DNA of 10,797 nucleotides from FW021-bin31 sp036278455 (GTDB lineage: Bacteria; Bacteroidota; Bacteroidia; Chitinophagales; Chitinophagaceae): contig DASULB010000592.1 of assembly GCA_036278455.1 (NCBI GenBank), positions 1-10,797 of the forward strand, read 5' to 3'. The position numbers and the translations under genes were made by a program. Under the pieces are notes generated by a model, which was not told the origin of the DNA, searched no databases, and was given only the letters and a program-made list of their open reading frames with translations. Numbering within the stretch: the stretch's first letter is position 1; every line of letters starts with the position of its first letter. Shown here piece by piece: positions 1 through 8,000 of this stretch.

Positions 1-339
1 TATAATTACTTAGTGCGCGGCATTAAGAAAAATGACAGCCCGAGCCGCTAGTATCGACTGTGGCAGGCAGCTTCTGTAAACCCACGGACCAATCATTTAT
101 CATCCTGTCTACCTTCGGTGCACGGTCCAACCGTTGGGAACCCTAAATCGGGTACGCGCCAAGCTTACCAATAGTGTCCAGGCTACAATTCGCCGTTAGA
201 ATAATTTACAGACGAAACGAGCACTCCCATAAAACTAGATTAGTAGGTTTTTAGACTATAGCGAAAGACTAACAACAACTGTGTTCGTTTTGGCTAAAAC
301 AAAGAGAGATCTGGCTACATCTGTCCTTTGACCGCGTCC
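1..339. other. Intergenic DNA, no gene recognised
   Basis: No reading frame of useful length lies here on either strand. Stops are frequent in all frames, and I see no tRNA cloverleaf or strong terminator. The frame starting at base 1 is open for 16 codons and stops with TAG at 49-51. That could be the tail of a gene left of the window, but it is too short to identify. A small inverted repeat, CCAAC-C-GTTGG, lies near 128-138 and its loop is too short for a good hairpin. Confidence 0.5.
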
Positions 340-347
340 TATCTTTG
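340..347 (+). promoter_or_regulatory. Bacteroidota -7 promoter element before the oxidoreductase gene
   Basis: TATCTTTG matches all six fixed positions of the Bacteroidota -7 consensus TAnnTTTG and ends 29 bases before the ATG at 377. No good -33 TTG/TTTG is seen at the usual spacing of about 20 bases; the nearest TTTG (327-330) is too close. It would drive the oxidoreductase and, by read-through, the AraC gene. Confidence 0.55.
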
Positions 348-376
348 CGTTATCAAAAAACAGTAAGTCATTTATC

Positions 377-1336
377 ATGAAAGCAGTAAGAATTCACAAA
401 TTCGGTAGTCCCGATGTAATGCAGATAGAAGAAATGCAGCGCCCTGCTCCGGCGCCTGACGAAATCCTGGTAAAAATCTATGCAAGTGGCATAAACCCTA
501 TGGATTGGAGAATCCGTAAGGGCGGAGAAGTAGCAGACCGCTTGAATATTAAACTGCCACTTACTCCGGGTTGGGATGCAGCAGGCGTTGTAGAGGAAGT
601 TGGCCGCGACGTAACAGGATTTAAAAAAGGCGATGAAGTGTACGGCGTTCCAAATTTTCCGGGTGATGGAAGCTACGCTGAATACACCTCTGCAAAGGCA
701 AGCCATTTTGCAATAAAGCCCAAAAGCATTGGCTTTAATGAAGCTTCGGCAATTGCCATCGCAGGGGTGACAGCTTGGCAAGGCATCTTTGAATGCGGGC
801 AGTTGCAGCGGAGGCAGCGGATCCTCATTCACGGGGCCGCAGGCGGTGTAGGAAATTACGCTTTGCAATTAGCGAAATGGAAAGGCGCCTATGTAATAGG
901 AACGGCTTCAGCAAACAATCACGAATTTTTAAAACAGTTGGGGGCCAACGAAGTCATTGACTATAAAAATCAGAACTTTGAAGACTTGCTGCACGACATA
1001 GATCTGATATTTGATGCCGCAGGCATTAATATTGATACGCAAATAAAATCTATACAAGTATTGAAAGAAAACGGTATCTTAGTAAGTACCCAGGCTGTTC
1101 CACTAAGTGATGAGGTAACAAAAGCCCTCAAAGAAAAGAACGCAAAGGGCATAACGTATTATGGAGAACCGAGACAGGAATGGCTAACCGAAATAGCAAG
1201 GCTGATTGACGAGGGTTCTATACAGGTTATTGTCAGCAAGGTATATCCATTGGAAAAGGTTGCTGACGCCCACCGGGAAAGTGAAACAGGACATGTTCGG
1301 GGCAAACTTGTGTTGGAAATAAGAAAAGAAGCATAG
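377..1336 (+). CDS. NADP-dependent zinc-free alcohol dehydrogenase/quinone oxidoreductase (MDR superfamily)
   Basis: A cytosolic medium-chain oxidoreductase of 319 residues, the usual length for the zinc-independent quinone reductase group. It is expected to use NADPH to reduce quinones or enones; the substrate cannot be told from sequence. The N-terminal GroES-like domain shows SGINPMDW (37-44), GWDAAGVVEEVG (65-76) and GDEVYG (85-90). The Rossmann domain has the glycine-rich loop IHGAAGGVG at 151-159, followed by a cofactor-selecting region and LGANEVIDY (188-196). The C-terminal GHVRGKLVL (305-313) is typical of the family. The catalytic-zinc ligands and structural-zinc cysteine cluster of classical alcohol dehydrogenases are absent. 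The ATG at 377 gives the standard MKAVRIHKFG start and follows a good -7 element. The AraC regulator begins 5 bases after the stop, so the two are probably co-transcribed. Confidence 0.93.
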   Translation: MKAVRIHKFGSPDVMQIEEMQRPAPAPDEILVKIYASGINPMDWRIRKGGEVADRLNIKLPLTPGWDAAGVVEEVGRDVTGFKKGDEVYGVPNFPGDGSYAEYTSAKASHFAIKPKSIGFNEASAIAIAGVTAWQGIFECGQLQRRQRILIHGAAGGVGNYALQLAKWKGAYVIGTASANNHEFLKQLGANEVIDYKNQNFEDLLHDIDLIFDAAGINIDTQIKSIQVLKENGILVSTQAVPLSDEVTKALKEKNAKGITYYGEPRQEWLTEIARLIDEGSIQVIVSKVYPLEKVADAHRESETGHVRGKLVLEIRKEA

Positions 1337-1341
1337 TATAT

Positions 1342-2247
1342 ATGAAGCACCTTAAAACAATAAGCGAATTTCATCAGTTCAGGGAATTGCCCAAACCCCT
1401 CCATCCGTTGATAAGTGTAATAGATGTTGAAGCCGTTAAACATTTACATCGTGACGAACCAATGAATTTAGTTTTAGATTTCTACGGGATTGCCATAAAA
1501 AGAGCCGGCAATCTCAGGGTTAAATACGGACAGCAACCACTCGATTTTAATGACGGTATTATGTCCTTTATGGCTCCCCACCAGGTGATCAGCCTCGCTC
1601 TTGAAAAAAACGATGAAATAAAACAGTCAGGATGGGTGATATACATCCACCCTGACCTCTTATGGAATACGCCACTGGCAAAAACTATCCATCGATATGA
1701 GTTTTGGAGTTATTCTGTAAACGAAGCACTTTTCCTTTCGGAAAAAGAGGAAAATATAATCAACAACATCATCAAAAACATTCAGCAGGAATATCACTCC
1801 AACATTGACAGGTTCAGCAAACAAATCATTATTTCACAAATTGAAGGTTTGCTTAATTACGCCGAGAGATTTTATCATCGTCAGTTTATCACACGGGAAA
1901 AAGCAAATCATCAAATATTGGAACGTTTGGAAAAGCTCCTTACTGATTATTTCAATAATGAAGATTTGGTTTCAAATGGTCTACCGACTGTTCAATACGT
2001 TGCCCGATCATTAAACCTATCACCAGGTTATTTAGGCGGCTTGCTTAGAGTACTGACCGGACAGAATACACAACAACACATACACGAAAAATTAATTGAA
2101 AAAGCCAAGGAAAAACTTTCAACGACGGACCTGTCAATAAGCGAAATAGCTTACGATTTAGGCTTTGAACATTTGCAGTCATTCAGTAAATTATTTAAGG
2201 CAAAAACCAATGTTTCACCGTTGGCTTTCAGACAGTCGTTTAACTGA
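1342..2247 (+). CDS. AraC-family transcriptional regulator
   Basis: A 301-residue DNA-binding regulator. Residues 1 to about 190 form a divergent cupin-like sensing domain. The C-terminal AraC/XylS domain has two helix-turn-helix units: the first around 215-237 (VQYVARSLNLSPGYLGGLLR) and the second around 264-287, with the signature ISEIAYDLGFEHLQSFSKLFK. VSPLAFR (291-297) is the usual family ending. In the second unit, HLQS replaces the commoner YPQYF/DQSYF-type residues, which is within family variation. The gene starts 5 bases after the oxidoreductase stop, and its ATG is the only sensible start for the sensing domain. Such pairs usually mean that the regulator controls the neighbouring enzyme in response to a small molecule. 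Here that is inference, as no operator was identified. Confidence 0.93.
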   Translation: MKHLKTISEFHQFRELPKPLHPLISVIDVEAVKHLHRDEPMNLVLDFYGIAIKRAGNLRVKYGQQPLDFNDGIMSFMAPHQVISLALEKNDEIKQSGWVIYIHPDLLWNTPLAKTIHRYEFWSYSVNEALFLSEKEENIINNIIKNIQQEYHSNIDRFSKQIIISQIEGLLNYAERFYHRQFITREKANHQILERLEKLLTDYFNNEDLVSNGLPTVQYVARSLNLSPGYLGGLLRVLTGQNTQQHIHEKLIEKAKEKLSTTDLSISEIAYDLGFEHLQSFSKLFKAKTNVSPLAFRQSFN

Positions 2248-2440
2248 CAGAAGGCAAAACCTATGCTGCCAACACCGGTTTGGCACCAGGCGGCTGACAC
2301 CATTCATGTGACCTTTTTTTGCTAAATTTAAACTTCGGTTCTTCATTTGAGCATACTTGAAAGATTTCTGCCTGGATGCCAAGCTGTAAATTGTTAACGG
2401 TCATTGCAAAAAAACACATTCGTAATATAAAAAATAAACG
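2248..2440. other. Intergenic DNA between AraC gene and hydrolase
   Basis: No gene is supported. A 66-codon minus-strand frame covers it, but its product resembles nothing I know. The stretch holds a short hairpin (2267-2285) and a run of seven T at 2314-2320 that the hairpin does not abut, so an intrinsic terminator is doubtful. TAAATTTA at 2323-2330 is a one-mismatch -7 element, but it lies about 110 bases before the hydrolase start and has no convincing -33. Confidence 0.45.
2267..2285. repeat. Short inverted repeat after the AraC gene
   Basis: TGCCAA at 2267-2272 pairs exactly with TTGGCA at 2280-2285 around a 7-base loop. It can be extended outward by pairing around the GCTGCC and GGCGGC flanks only if the arms are shifted. 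It lies 20 bases after the AraC stop codon. It may mark the operon end, but no T-run follows directly; the nearest is 28 bases further on. Confidence 0.35.
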
Positions 2441-2995
2441 GTGGGCCATACGAACAAGCACATCTTATTCATTCAGGGAGGCGGTAACGGAGGTTACGAA
2501 GCTGACGCTAAACTGGTGGCTTCTTTACAAACAGTCTTAGGAAAACTGTACAATATAAGCTATCCTGAAATACAGCCTGATGAATCAGCACCTGATTTTG
2601 GATGGACTCAAAAAATTGGCGAAAAAATCTCTGAAGCCGAAAGCAGTGTTATTTTAGTAGGACATTCCTTCGGTGCTTCCATGATCTTAAAATATCTTTC
2701 TGAAAATTCTCCAAACCAAAAAATCGAAGGTGTTTTTCTTATTGCTACCCCATTTTGGCGCGGCAATGAAGATTGGGAAATTGGTTTAAAGCTCCAGGAA
2801 AATTTTGCCCACAAGTTACCTGATGGCATCCCGATTTTCTTCTATCATTGCCGGGACGATGAAGAGATCCCTTTTTCTCATCTGGACGCTTACAAGAAAA
2901 AGGTCCTTCAGGCAACCTTTCGTGAAATAAAAAGCGGCGGACATCAAATCAACAACGATTTAACCATAGTGGCTGACGACATAAAATCTTTGTAA
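2441..2995 (+). CDS. RBBP9/YdeN-family alpha/beta hydrolase
   Basis: A small cytosolic serine hydrolase of 184 residues, the usual size for the RBBP9/YdeN family; no signal peptide is seen. The N-terminal strand and oxyanion region read ILFIQGGGNGG (8-18). The nucleophile elbow GHSFG places Ser76 at 74-78. The acid is likely Asp139 or Asp140 in CRDDEEIPFSH, and the base is His168 in GGH. All three catalytic positions are therefore present. The start is GTG at 2441: the in-frame codon two positions upstream is TAA (2435-2437), so no longer version is possible, and the protein already begins at the usual place for the family. No Shine-Dalgarno sequence is visible. It appears to be a single-gene unit. 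The physiological substrate is unknown; family members are esterase-like. Confidence 0.9.
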   Translation: MGHTNKHILFIQGGGNGGYEADAKLVASLQTVLGKLYNISYPEIQPDESAPDFGWTQKIGEKISEAESSVILVGHSFGASMILKYLSENSPNQKIEGVFLIATPFWRGNEDWEIGLKLQENFAHKLPDGIPIFFYHCRDDEEIPFSHLDAYKKKVLQATFREIKSGGHQINNDLTIVADDIKSL

Positions 2996-3165
2996 AATTA
3001 CTTAATCGGGATCACCGGCAGTGTCAGCGAAATTCCAAAATCTTAGCCGCATATAAAATAAGCTCACGGACAGGAAACTGAAAGCATGAATTTGATACCA
3101 AGCCGGTCATGTTCTTTGGCGTCTCCGGCTTCCGTTATAATGTGGTATCGTAAAAGTCTGAGCGG

Positions 3166-3192
3166 CACTGTCCAGAACCGGGTTCAGCAGTG
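3166..3192. repeat. Imperfect hairpin in the intergenic region
   Basis: CACTG (3166-3170) pairs with CAGTG (3188-3192). Inside, GAACC and GGTTC form a second short stem around one base, separated from the outer stem by a small asymmetric internal loop. There is no T-run after it, so it is not a normal intrinsic terminator. Its role is unknown. Confidence 0.3.
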
Positions 3193-3284
3193 GAATAAGT
3201 TGAATTCTAAAATACTTAGCAAATCTTAATAGTCTTTATTACAGAAATACATATATGAGTGGGGCCGGGTCGCCATCGCCGGTG

Positions 3285-3294
3285 GGACCGGTCC
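3285..3294. repeat. 10-bp perfect palindrome GGACCGGTCC
   Basis: GGACCGGTCC is perfectly self-complementary. Just upstream, GGTCgCCA (from 3269) can pair with TGGGACC, with one bulged base, so this patch is strongly structure-prone. It shares the ACCGGT core with the site at 3353-3358. It lies about 100 bases before the -7 element of the regulator gene. An operator function is possible but not shown. Confidence 0.3.
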
Positions 3295-3306
3295 ATCATA
3301 GCATAT

Positions 3307-3362
3307 CCGGTAACCATTGATGACAGCTGCCAGAAACTGCTCATTGTTATTTACCGGTTACC
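3307..3362. promoter_or_regulatory. Paired CCGGT(A/T)ACC sites, possible operators
   Basis: CCGGTAACC at 3307-3315 and CCGGTTACC at 3354-3362 are 8/9 direct repeats whose starts are 47 bases apart. The cores GGTAACC and GGTTACC are also exact inverted repeats of each other, and each is nearly palindromic. They lie 33 to 80 bases upstream of the -7 element before the efflux regulator. This is a reasonable arrangement for binding sites of a dimeric regulator, but no binding protein can be named. Confidence 0.35.
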
Positions 3363-3394
3363 ACAAAAAAGCCCCTTAAATTCTCAACAAATAT

Positions 3395-3402
3395 TAGGTT
3401 TG
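3395..3402 (+). promoter_or_regulatory. Bacteroidota -7 promoter element before the efflux regulator
   Basis: TAGGTTTG fits the TAnnTTTG consensus at all fixed positions and ends 21 bases before the ATG at 3424. No TTG is seen at the -33 position. No other -7 match lies between the regulator and the adaptor gene, so this element may drive the whole regulator-efflux operon. It also supports ATG 3424 over the upstream GTG at 3259 as the true start. Confidence 0.55.
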
Positions 3403-3423
3403 CACCGCAAATCGATCAATCTC

Positions 3424-3873
3424 ATGCAAAGTAAAGACTCAGAAGAACAAAAAAGAAACTTAATTGAGAAGATGGGACGCCGTTTTGAAAAAGAAAAAGA
3501 CTCATCTCCTCTGGCAACCAAGACGCATTCAACACTCCCTCTCAATCGAAGACATGGCTCAACGTCAGAAGAGCCTGTAAGTGGGCCTGACGCCCGTAAT
3601 AGCACCTCTGGTACTCCTTTATTAAATCCATTTTTAATACAAAAAGGGACAGAATACGCTAACAAGTGTGGAGACCGGAAACGTTATTTTACGATATCGA
3701 CCAGTTATATCACCCAAAAGATCGAACGCCCTTTTTCCCGATGGCAAAAAGAAATCAGCTTTCATCGACAGGTGCCTTCTTATAAATTTCTAATAATTGC
3801 ATCCCTCCAAAACGCGACCGCCTTCTTTAATGAGAAAGCGCCGGAGTACCTGAATTCTCAGGAGGGTATTTGA
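3424..3873 (+). CDS. Degenerate GbsR/MarR-like winged-helix regulator of the RND operon
   Basis: From ATG 3424 this encodes 149 residues. The start, SEEQKRNLIEKMGRRFEKE (6-24), and the wing region KCGDRKRYFTIS (81-92) match what I remember of the GbsR/MarR-like regulators that often precede RND pumps in Bacteroidota. ITQKIE and RWQKEI (96-111) also fit. Between them the helix-turn-helix looks damaged. It has Pro at 39, 51, 55, 65 and 69, Thr34, Ser48 and Ser62, where the family normally has Leu, Ile, Phe or other helix residues; Pro103 and Pro118 follow the same trend. The C-terminus appears shorter than usual, and a reading shift near 3860-3870 opens a frame that runs into the adaptor gene. 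I infer a regulator that has lost DNA binding, or a pseudogene. The alternative is an unusual but functional paralogue. The adaptor gene starts 52 bases after its stop. Confidence 0.55.
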   Translation: MQSKDSEEQKRNLIEKMGRRFEKEKDSSPLATKTHSTLPLNRRHGSTSEEPVSGPDARNSTSGTPLLNPFLIQKGTEYANKCGDRKRYFTISTSYITQKIERPFSRWQKEISFHRQVPSYKFLIIASLQNATAFFNEKAPEYLNSQEGI

Positions 3874-3925
3874 AACACAAGCTACCCGTTATCAATCAAA
3901 AGAAAAAGACATAATTAAACTACAG

Positions 3926-5056
3926 ATGAGAAAGTATATCTTATGTTCCTTATTATCTATTGCAGTGATAGGCATAACCTCTTGTGAGAACAAAAAGCAA
4001 AATGCGGGCGGTTCCATGGTCCGTACAGTACCCACTATTAAGTTACAGACCCGGACTGTTCATACTTATGTGAGCTATCCAACCAGCATAGAAGGAATCA
4101 TTAATGTTGATGTTCGCGCTAAAATTTCAGGCTATATCACCAATGTTTTAGTCGATGAAGGCGAAAAAGTAAAAAAAGGGCAGTTACTTTTCAAATTGGA
4201 GACCAATACGTTAAGCGAACAAGCTGATGCCGCCAAAGCAAATGTAGATGCCGCACAAGTAGAAGTTAACCAGTTAAAGCCTTTGGTGAAGCAAGGAATT
4301 GTCGGCCAGACAAACCTTGCAACTGCCAAAGCCAAATTAGAACAAGCTAAAAGTCAATATCACAGCATTTTAGCCAACATCGGGTACTCTGACATCAGAA
4401 GTCCGGTGGACGGCTACGTTGGCGAAATTCGTCTACGCAGGGGAAACCTGGTCAGTCCTTCTGATCCGACACCAATGACAACGATTACAGATATCAGTAA
4501 GGTGTATGCCTATTTTTCAATGAATGAAAGCGACTACATGGATTTCATTGAAAAGACACCAGGGAAAACAAGAACTGAAAAAATCAAAAATTTGCCCAAG
4601 GTAACCCTGATCACCGCAAATGAGAGTGAATATCCTTACAAAGGAACGATCCAGACCATCAATTCACAGATTGACAGGCAAAGCGGCAGCATTTCCTTTA
4701 GGGCCATTTTCGATAATCCTGAACGCATATTAACGGACGGAAGCACTGGGCAGATCAGGATCCCCAAAACTTATAAAGATGCGGTAACTGTACCGGAACA
4801 ATCCACCTTTGAACAACAAAATAAGACCCTGGTGCTGAAAGTTAAGAAATCGGGCGATTCTACTATAGCCGTTGCCACAGTGATCGGCATAAAAGGCCAG
4901 GTCAGAAATCTCTATTTAGTAAGCTCGGGGGTTAAAGAAGGAGATGTAATCGTCGCAAAGGATGTCGACGTCATTCCCGACGGTAGTCCCATCAAAGCAA
5001 ATGAAATCCCATTTGACAGCGTTGCAAAACCATTGCCAGTAATATTTACCAGATAA
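3926..5056 (+). CDS. RND efflux periplasmic adaptor lipoprotein (HlyD/AcrA family)
   Basis: The membrane fusion protein of a tripartite efflux pump, 376 residues. The signal peptide (1-19) ends in the lipobox ITSC, so Cys20 should be lipidated and anchor the protein to the inner membrane on its periplasmic side. The first lipoyl half follows (VDVRAKISGYI, 61-71; VDEGEKVKKGQLLFKLE, 76-92). Then comes an alpha-helical hairpin (about 95-152) that docks with the outer-membrane factor. The second lipoyl half is YSDIRSPVDGYVGEI (154-168). The beta-barrel and membrane-proximal domains fill 185 to about 355, with VYAYFSMNESDYMDF (193-207) typical of AcrA-like adaptors. The pump gene begins 9 bases after the stop, so translation is probably linked. 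The hairpin is short, as in MexE/AdeE-like adaptors. Confidence 0.95.
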   Translation: MRKYILCSLLSIAVIGITSCENKKQNAGGSMVRTVPTIKLQTRTVHTYVSYPTSIEGIINVDVRAKISGYITNVLVDEGEKVKKGQLLFKLETNTLSEQADAAKANVDAAQVEVNQLKPLVKQGIVGQTNLATAKAKLEQAKSQYHSILANIGYSDIRSPVDGYVGEIRLRRGNLVSPSDPTPMTTITDISKVYAYFSMNESDYMDFIEKTPGKTRTEKIKNLPKVTLITANESEYPYKGTIQTINSQIDRQSGSISFRAIFDNPERILTDGSTGQIRIPKTYKDAVTVPEQSTFEQQNKTLVLKVKKSGDSTIAVATVIGIKGQVRNLYLVSSGVKEGDVIVAKDVDVIPDGSPIKANEIPFDSVAKPLPVIFTR

Positions 5057-5065
5057 GAAAGAGAA

Positions 5066-8000
5066 ATGCTTAAAAAATTCATAGAAAGGCCTGTTTTATC
5101 CACTGTGGTTTCCATCATCCTGGTGATTTTGGGTATTCTCAGTTTGGTTAATCTGCCGGTTTCACAATATCCTGATATTGCACCGACAACGGTAAGCGTA
5201 TCTACAACTTATCCCGGTGCGGATGCTGCTACGGTACTAAAGAGTGTCATTATTCCCATTGAAGAACAGATCAATGGTGTGGAAGGGATGACCTATCTCA
5301 CTTCTACGGCCACCAATAGCGGCCGGGCTGAAATAACAGTCTATTTCAAACAAAGTTATGACCCTGATATTGCCGCTGTAAATGTGCAAAATCGTGTTGC
5401 TTTGGCGAGCCCTTTACTTCCCGCGGAAGTAAAGCAAATTGGTGTTACCACCAAAAAGAAGCAAAGCAGCGCGCTGATGTATCTGGAGTTTTACAGTACG
5501 AACCCCGAATATGGTTCAAAGTTCATTGCAAACTATTTAAATATTAATGTTACACCCATCATCAAGCGTGTGGATGGTGTCGGAGATGTAAGCGTTTATA
5601 GCTCGAGAACCTACGCCATGCGCGTTTGGTTACAGCCCGACAAACTGGCGGCCTACGGCTTAGAGCCTTCCGATATCACCGCCGCCATTAATGCACAAAG
5701 CCAGGAAGCTGCAGCCGGTACGCTTGGTGAAAATACCGGGCAAACATTCTCTTATACGATACGCTATTCCGGTCGCTTGGATGAAGTAAAGCAATATGAA
5801 AATATCGTTATTAAAGCTTTAGGCAATGGTAAGTTTCTGCGCTTAAAAGATGTGGCTAATATTGAGCTCGGTGTTCAGAATTACGGGGTTACCTCTAAAA
5901 CCCTGGGGCACCCCAGTATTGCTATGTCCATTAACCAAACAAAAGGCTCAAATGCGCATGAAATTATAGACAATATTAAAGAACACCTGGCCCAAATTAA
6001 AAAGAACCTGCCACGAGGTATCAAGATTTTCATTCCTTACGACACCAATCAATTCCTGAATGCTTCCATACACAAAGTGGTAGAGACGTTGCTGGAGGCC
6101 TTTATCCTGGTCTTTCTTGTTATATTTATTTTTTTACAGGATTTCCGTTCTACTTTAATTCCGGCCATTGCTGTACCGGTGTCCATCATAGGAACTTTCT
6201 TTTTCCTAAATCTGTTTGGTTACTCTGTTAACCTGCTAACGCTCTTTGCGTTAGTGTTGGCCATTGGCCTGGTCGTCGATGACGCGATAGTCGTCGTGGA
6301 GGCGGTCCATGCCAAATTGGACGAAGGGGCTACAGATGTAAAAAAGGCAACGATCACTGCAATGGACGAAATTACCGGTGCTATTGTCTCTATTACCCTG
6401 GTCATGGCCTCTGTATTCTTACCGGTTACGTTCATTCAGGGAACCATAGGTATCTTCTTTAAACAATTTGGCGTAACACTCATGACGGCCATTGTCATTT
6501 CGGCGGTGAACGCCTTGACATTAAGCCCTGCGCTCTGCGCTGTCTTCTTGAAGCCAAAATCGGAAGAAGTGAAGAAAAAGAATGTCTTGCAGCGTTTTTA
6601 TATGGGATTTAACGTGGGATTTAATGCGACCCTCAATAAGTATACAAAAGCTTTAAGTTTTCTCTACAGGCATAAGTGGGTAACACCGGCGATCATCATT
6701 CTTGCAGGACTGGGAATATGGTGGGCCTCCTCTACTGTTCCAACCGGTTTTATACCCAAAGAGGACAGAGGAATTGTATTCATGGATATTCAGTTGCCCA
6801 TTGGATCTTCATTAGATGCCACGGTAAACATTAATAATAAAGTTACCAAACTGGTAAAACAGATCCCTGGTGTAGAAGGCGTATCACTTGTAGGCGGATA
6901 TAGTTTGCTGGCAGGTCAGGGAAGTAACCATGGGTTAGGTTTTATCAAACTGGATGATTTTAAGAAGCGTAAAGGGAAAGATGATGAATCCGTGGATGCC
7001 ATTACGGCAAAGCTTTTCCAGGTTGCTTCCAATGTTAACGGCGCGAAAATACTCTTCTTTGCCCCACCAAGCGTCCCCGGATTCAGTGCTTCGGGCGGTT
7101 TTGAAGTGAACCTGTTGGATAAATCGGGAGGCAGCTTTAAGTCCTTGGATAAGGAAAATCAGCAGTTTCTGCAGATGCTGAATAAACGGCCTGAAATTCA
7201 ATACGCCCAATCTTCTTTTAGTACCGATTATCCGCAATATGAATTAAATATCAATGTACCCCTGGCCACCCAGTCGGGAGTTGACATCAATTCTATTTTC
7301 CGAACCTTACAAGGCTATATTGGCGGTATTTACACAGCAGACTTTTCAAAATATGGCAAACAATACAGAGTGTATGTTCAGGCCCCGCCAACCGACCGGG
7401 TGAAGGCGTCTGATCTGAACAGTATGTTTGTGCGTACAAAAAGTGGTGAAATGACGCCCATTACACAGTTTGTAAGCTTAAAGCGGGTTTACGGCCCACA
7501 ATCGGTTACGCGCTTTAATTTATATAATTCAACAAAAATAACCGGGGCGGCGGCATCGGGATATACCTCAGGCGATGCATTAAAGGCCATACAGGAAGTA
7601 GCAAAGAAGTTGCCCGCTAATTTTGGGCTGGCATTCTCAGGTTTATCGCGTGAACAGGTAATATCTTCCGGCCAGATTTCTATTATTTTTCTTTTGGTGG
7701 TGATTTTTGCGTTCTTCGTATTAGCAGCGCAATATGAAAGCTATGTATTACCTTTTTCCATACTGCTATCAGTGCCACTCGGAATTTTTGGCGCCTATTT
7801 AGGTACCATGGTGATGGGCCTGGAAAATAATATTTACTTCCAGATTGCCATGATCATGTTGATTGGCCTATTGGCGAAGAATGCCATTCTAATCGTAGAA
7901 TTTGCCATACAGCGGCGGCGGCAGGGAGAGACACTCCTCCAATCTGCCCTTGATGGTGCCAAGGTGCGTTTACGTCCCATTTTAATGACTTCATTTGCTT

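Larger units (their letters stand above)
2996..3394. other. Intergenic region upstream of the efflux regulator
   Basis: Nearly 400 bases with no intact gene. A 47-codon + frame (ATG 3086 to TAA 3229) and a minus-strand frame ending at 2998-3000 with two internal stops both look faintly protein-like (the latter ends DFGISLTLPVIPIK). I cannot assign either to a family, and they may be relics or chance. The right half is GC-rich and full of inverted repeats, listed separately. A long + frame that enters from a GTG at 3259 has no family-like residues before the ATG at 3424, so that part is treated as non-coding. Confidence 0.45.

Noticed and set aside
368..868. 166-codon minus-strand frame opposite the oxidoreductase
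   Set aside because: It is antisense to a gene with clear MDR motifs, and its product has no recognisable features.
2261..2461. 66-codon minus-strand frame between AraC and hydrolase genes
   Set aside because: Its start lies inside the hydrolase gene, and I recognise no family, promoter or ribosome-binding site.
3259..3423. GTG-started N-terminal extension of the regulator frame
   Set aside because: The first 55 codons show no family resemblance, lie over palindromes, and precede a good -7 element at 3395-3402 and the family-like start at ATG 3424.
3384..3665. 93-codon minus-strand frame
   Set aside because: It is the complement of the regulator gene, and the + strand frame carries the recognisable GDRKRYF and EEQKRNLIEKMG motifs.
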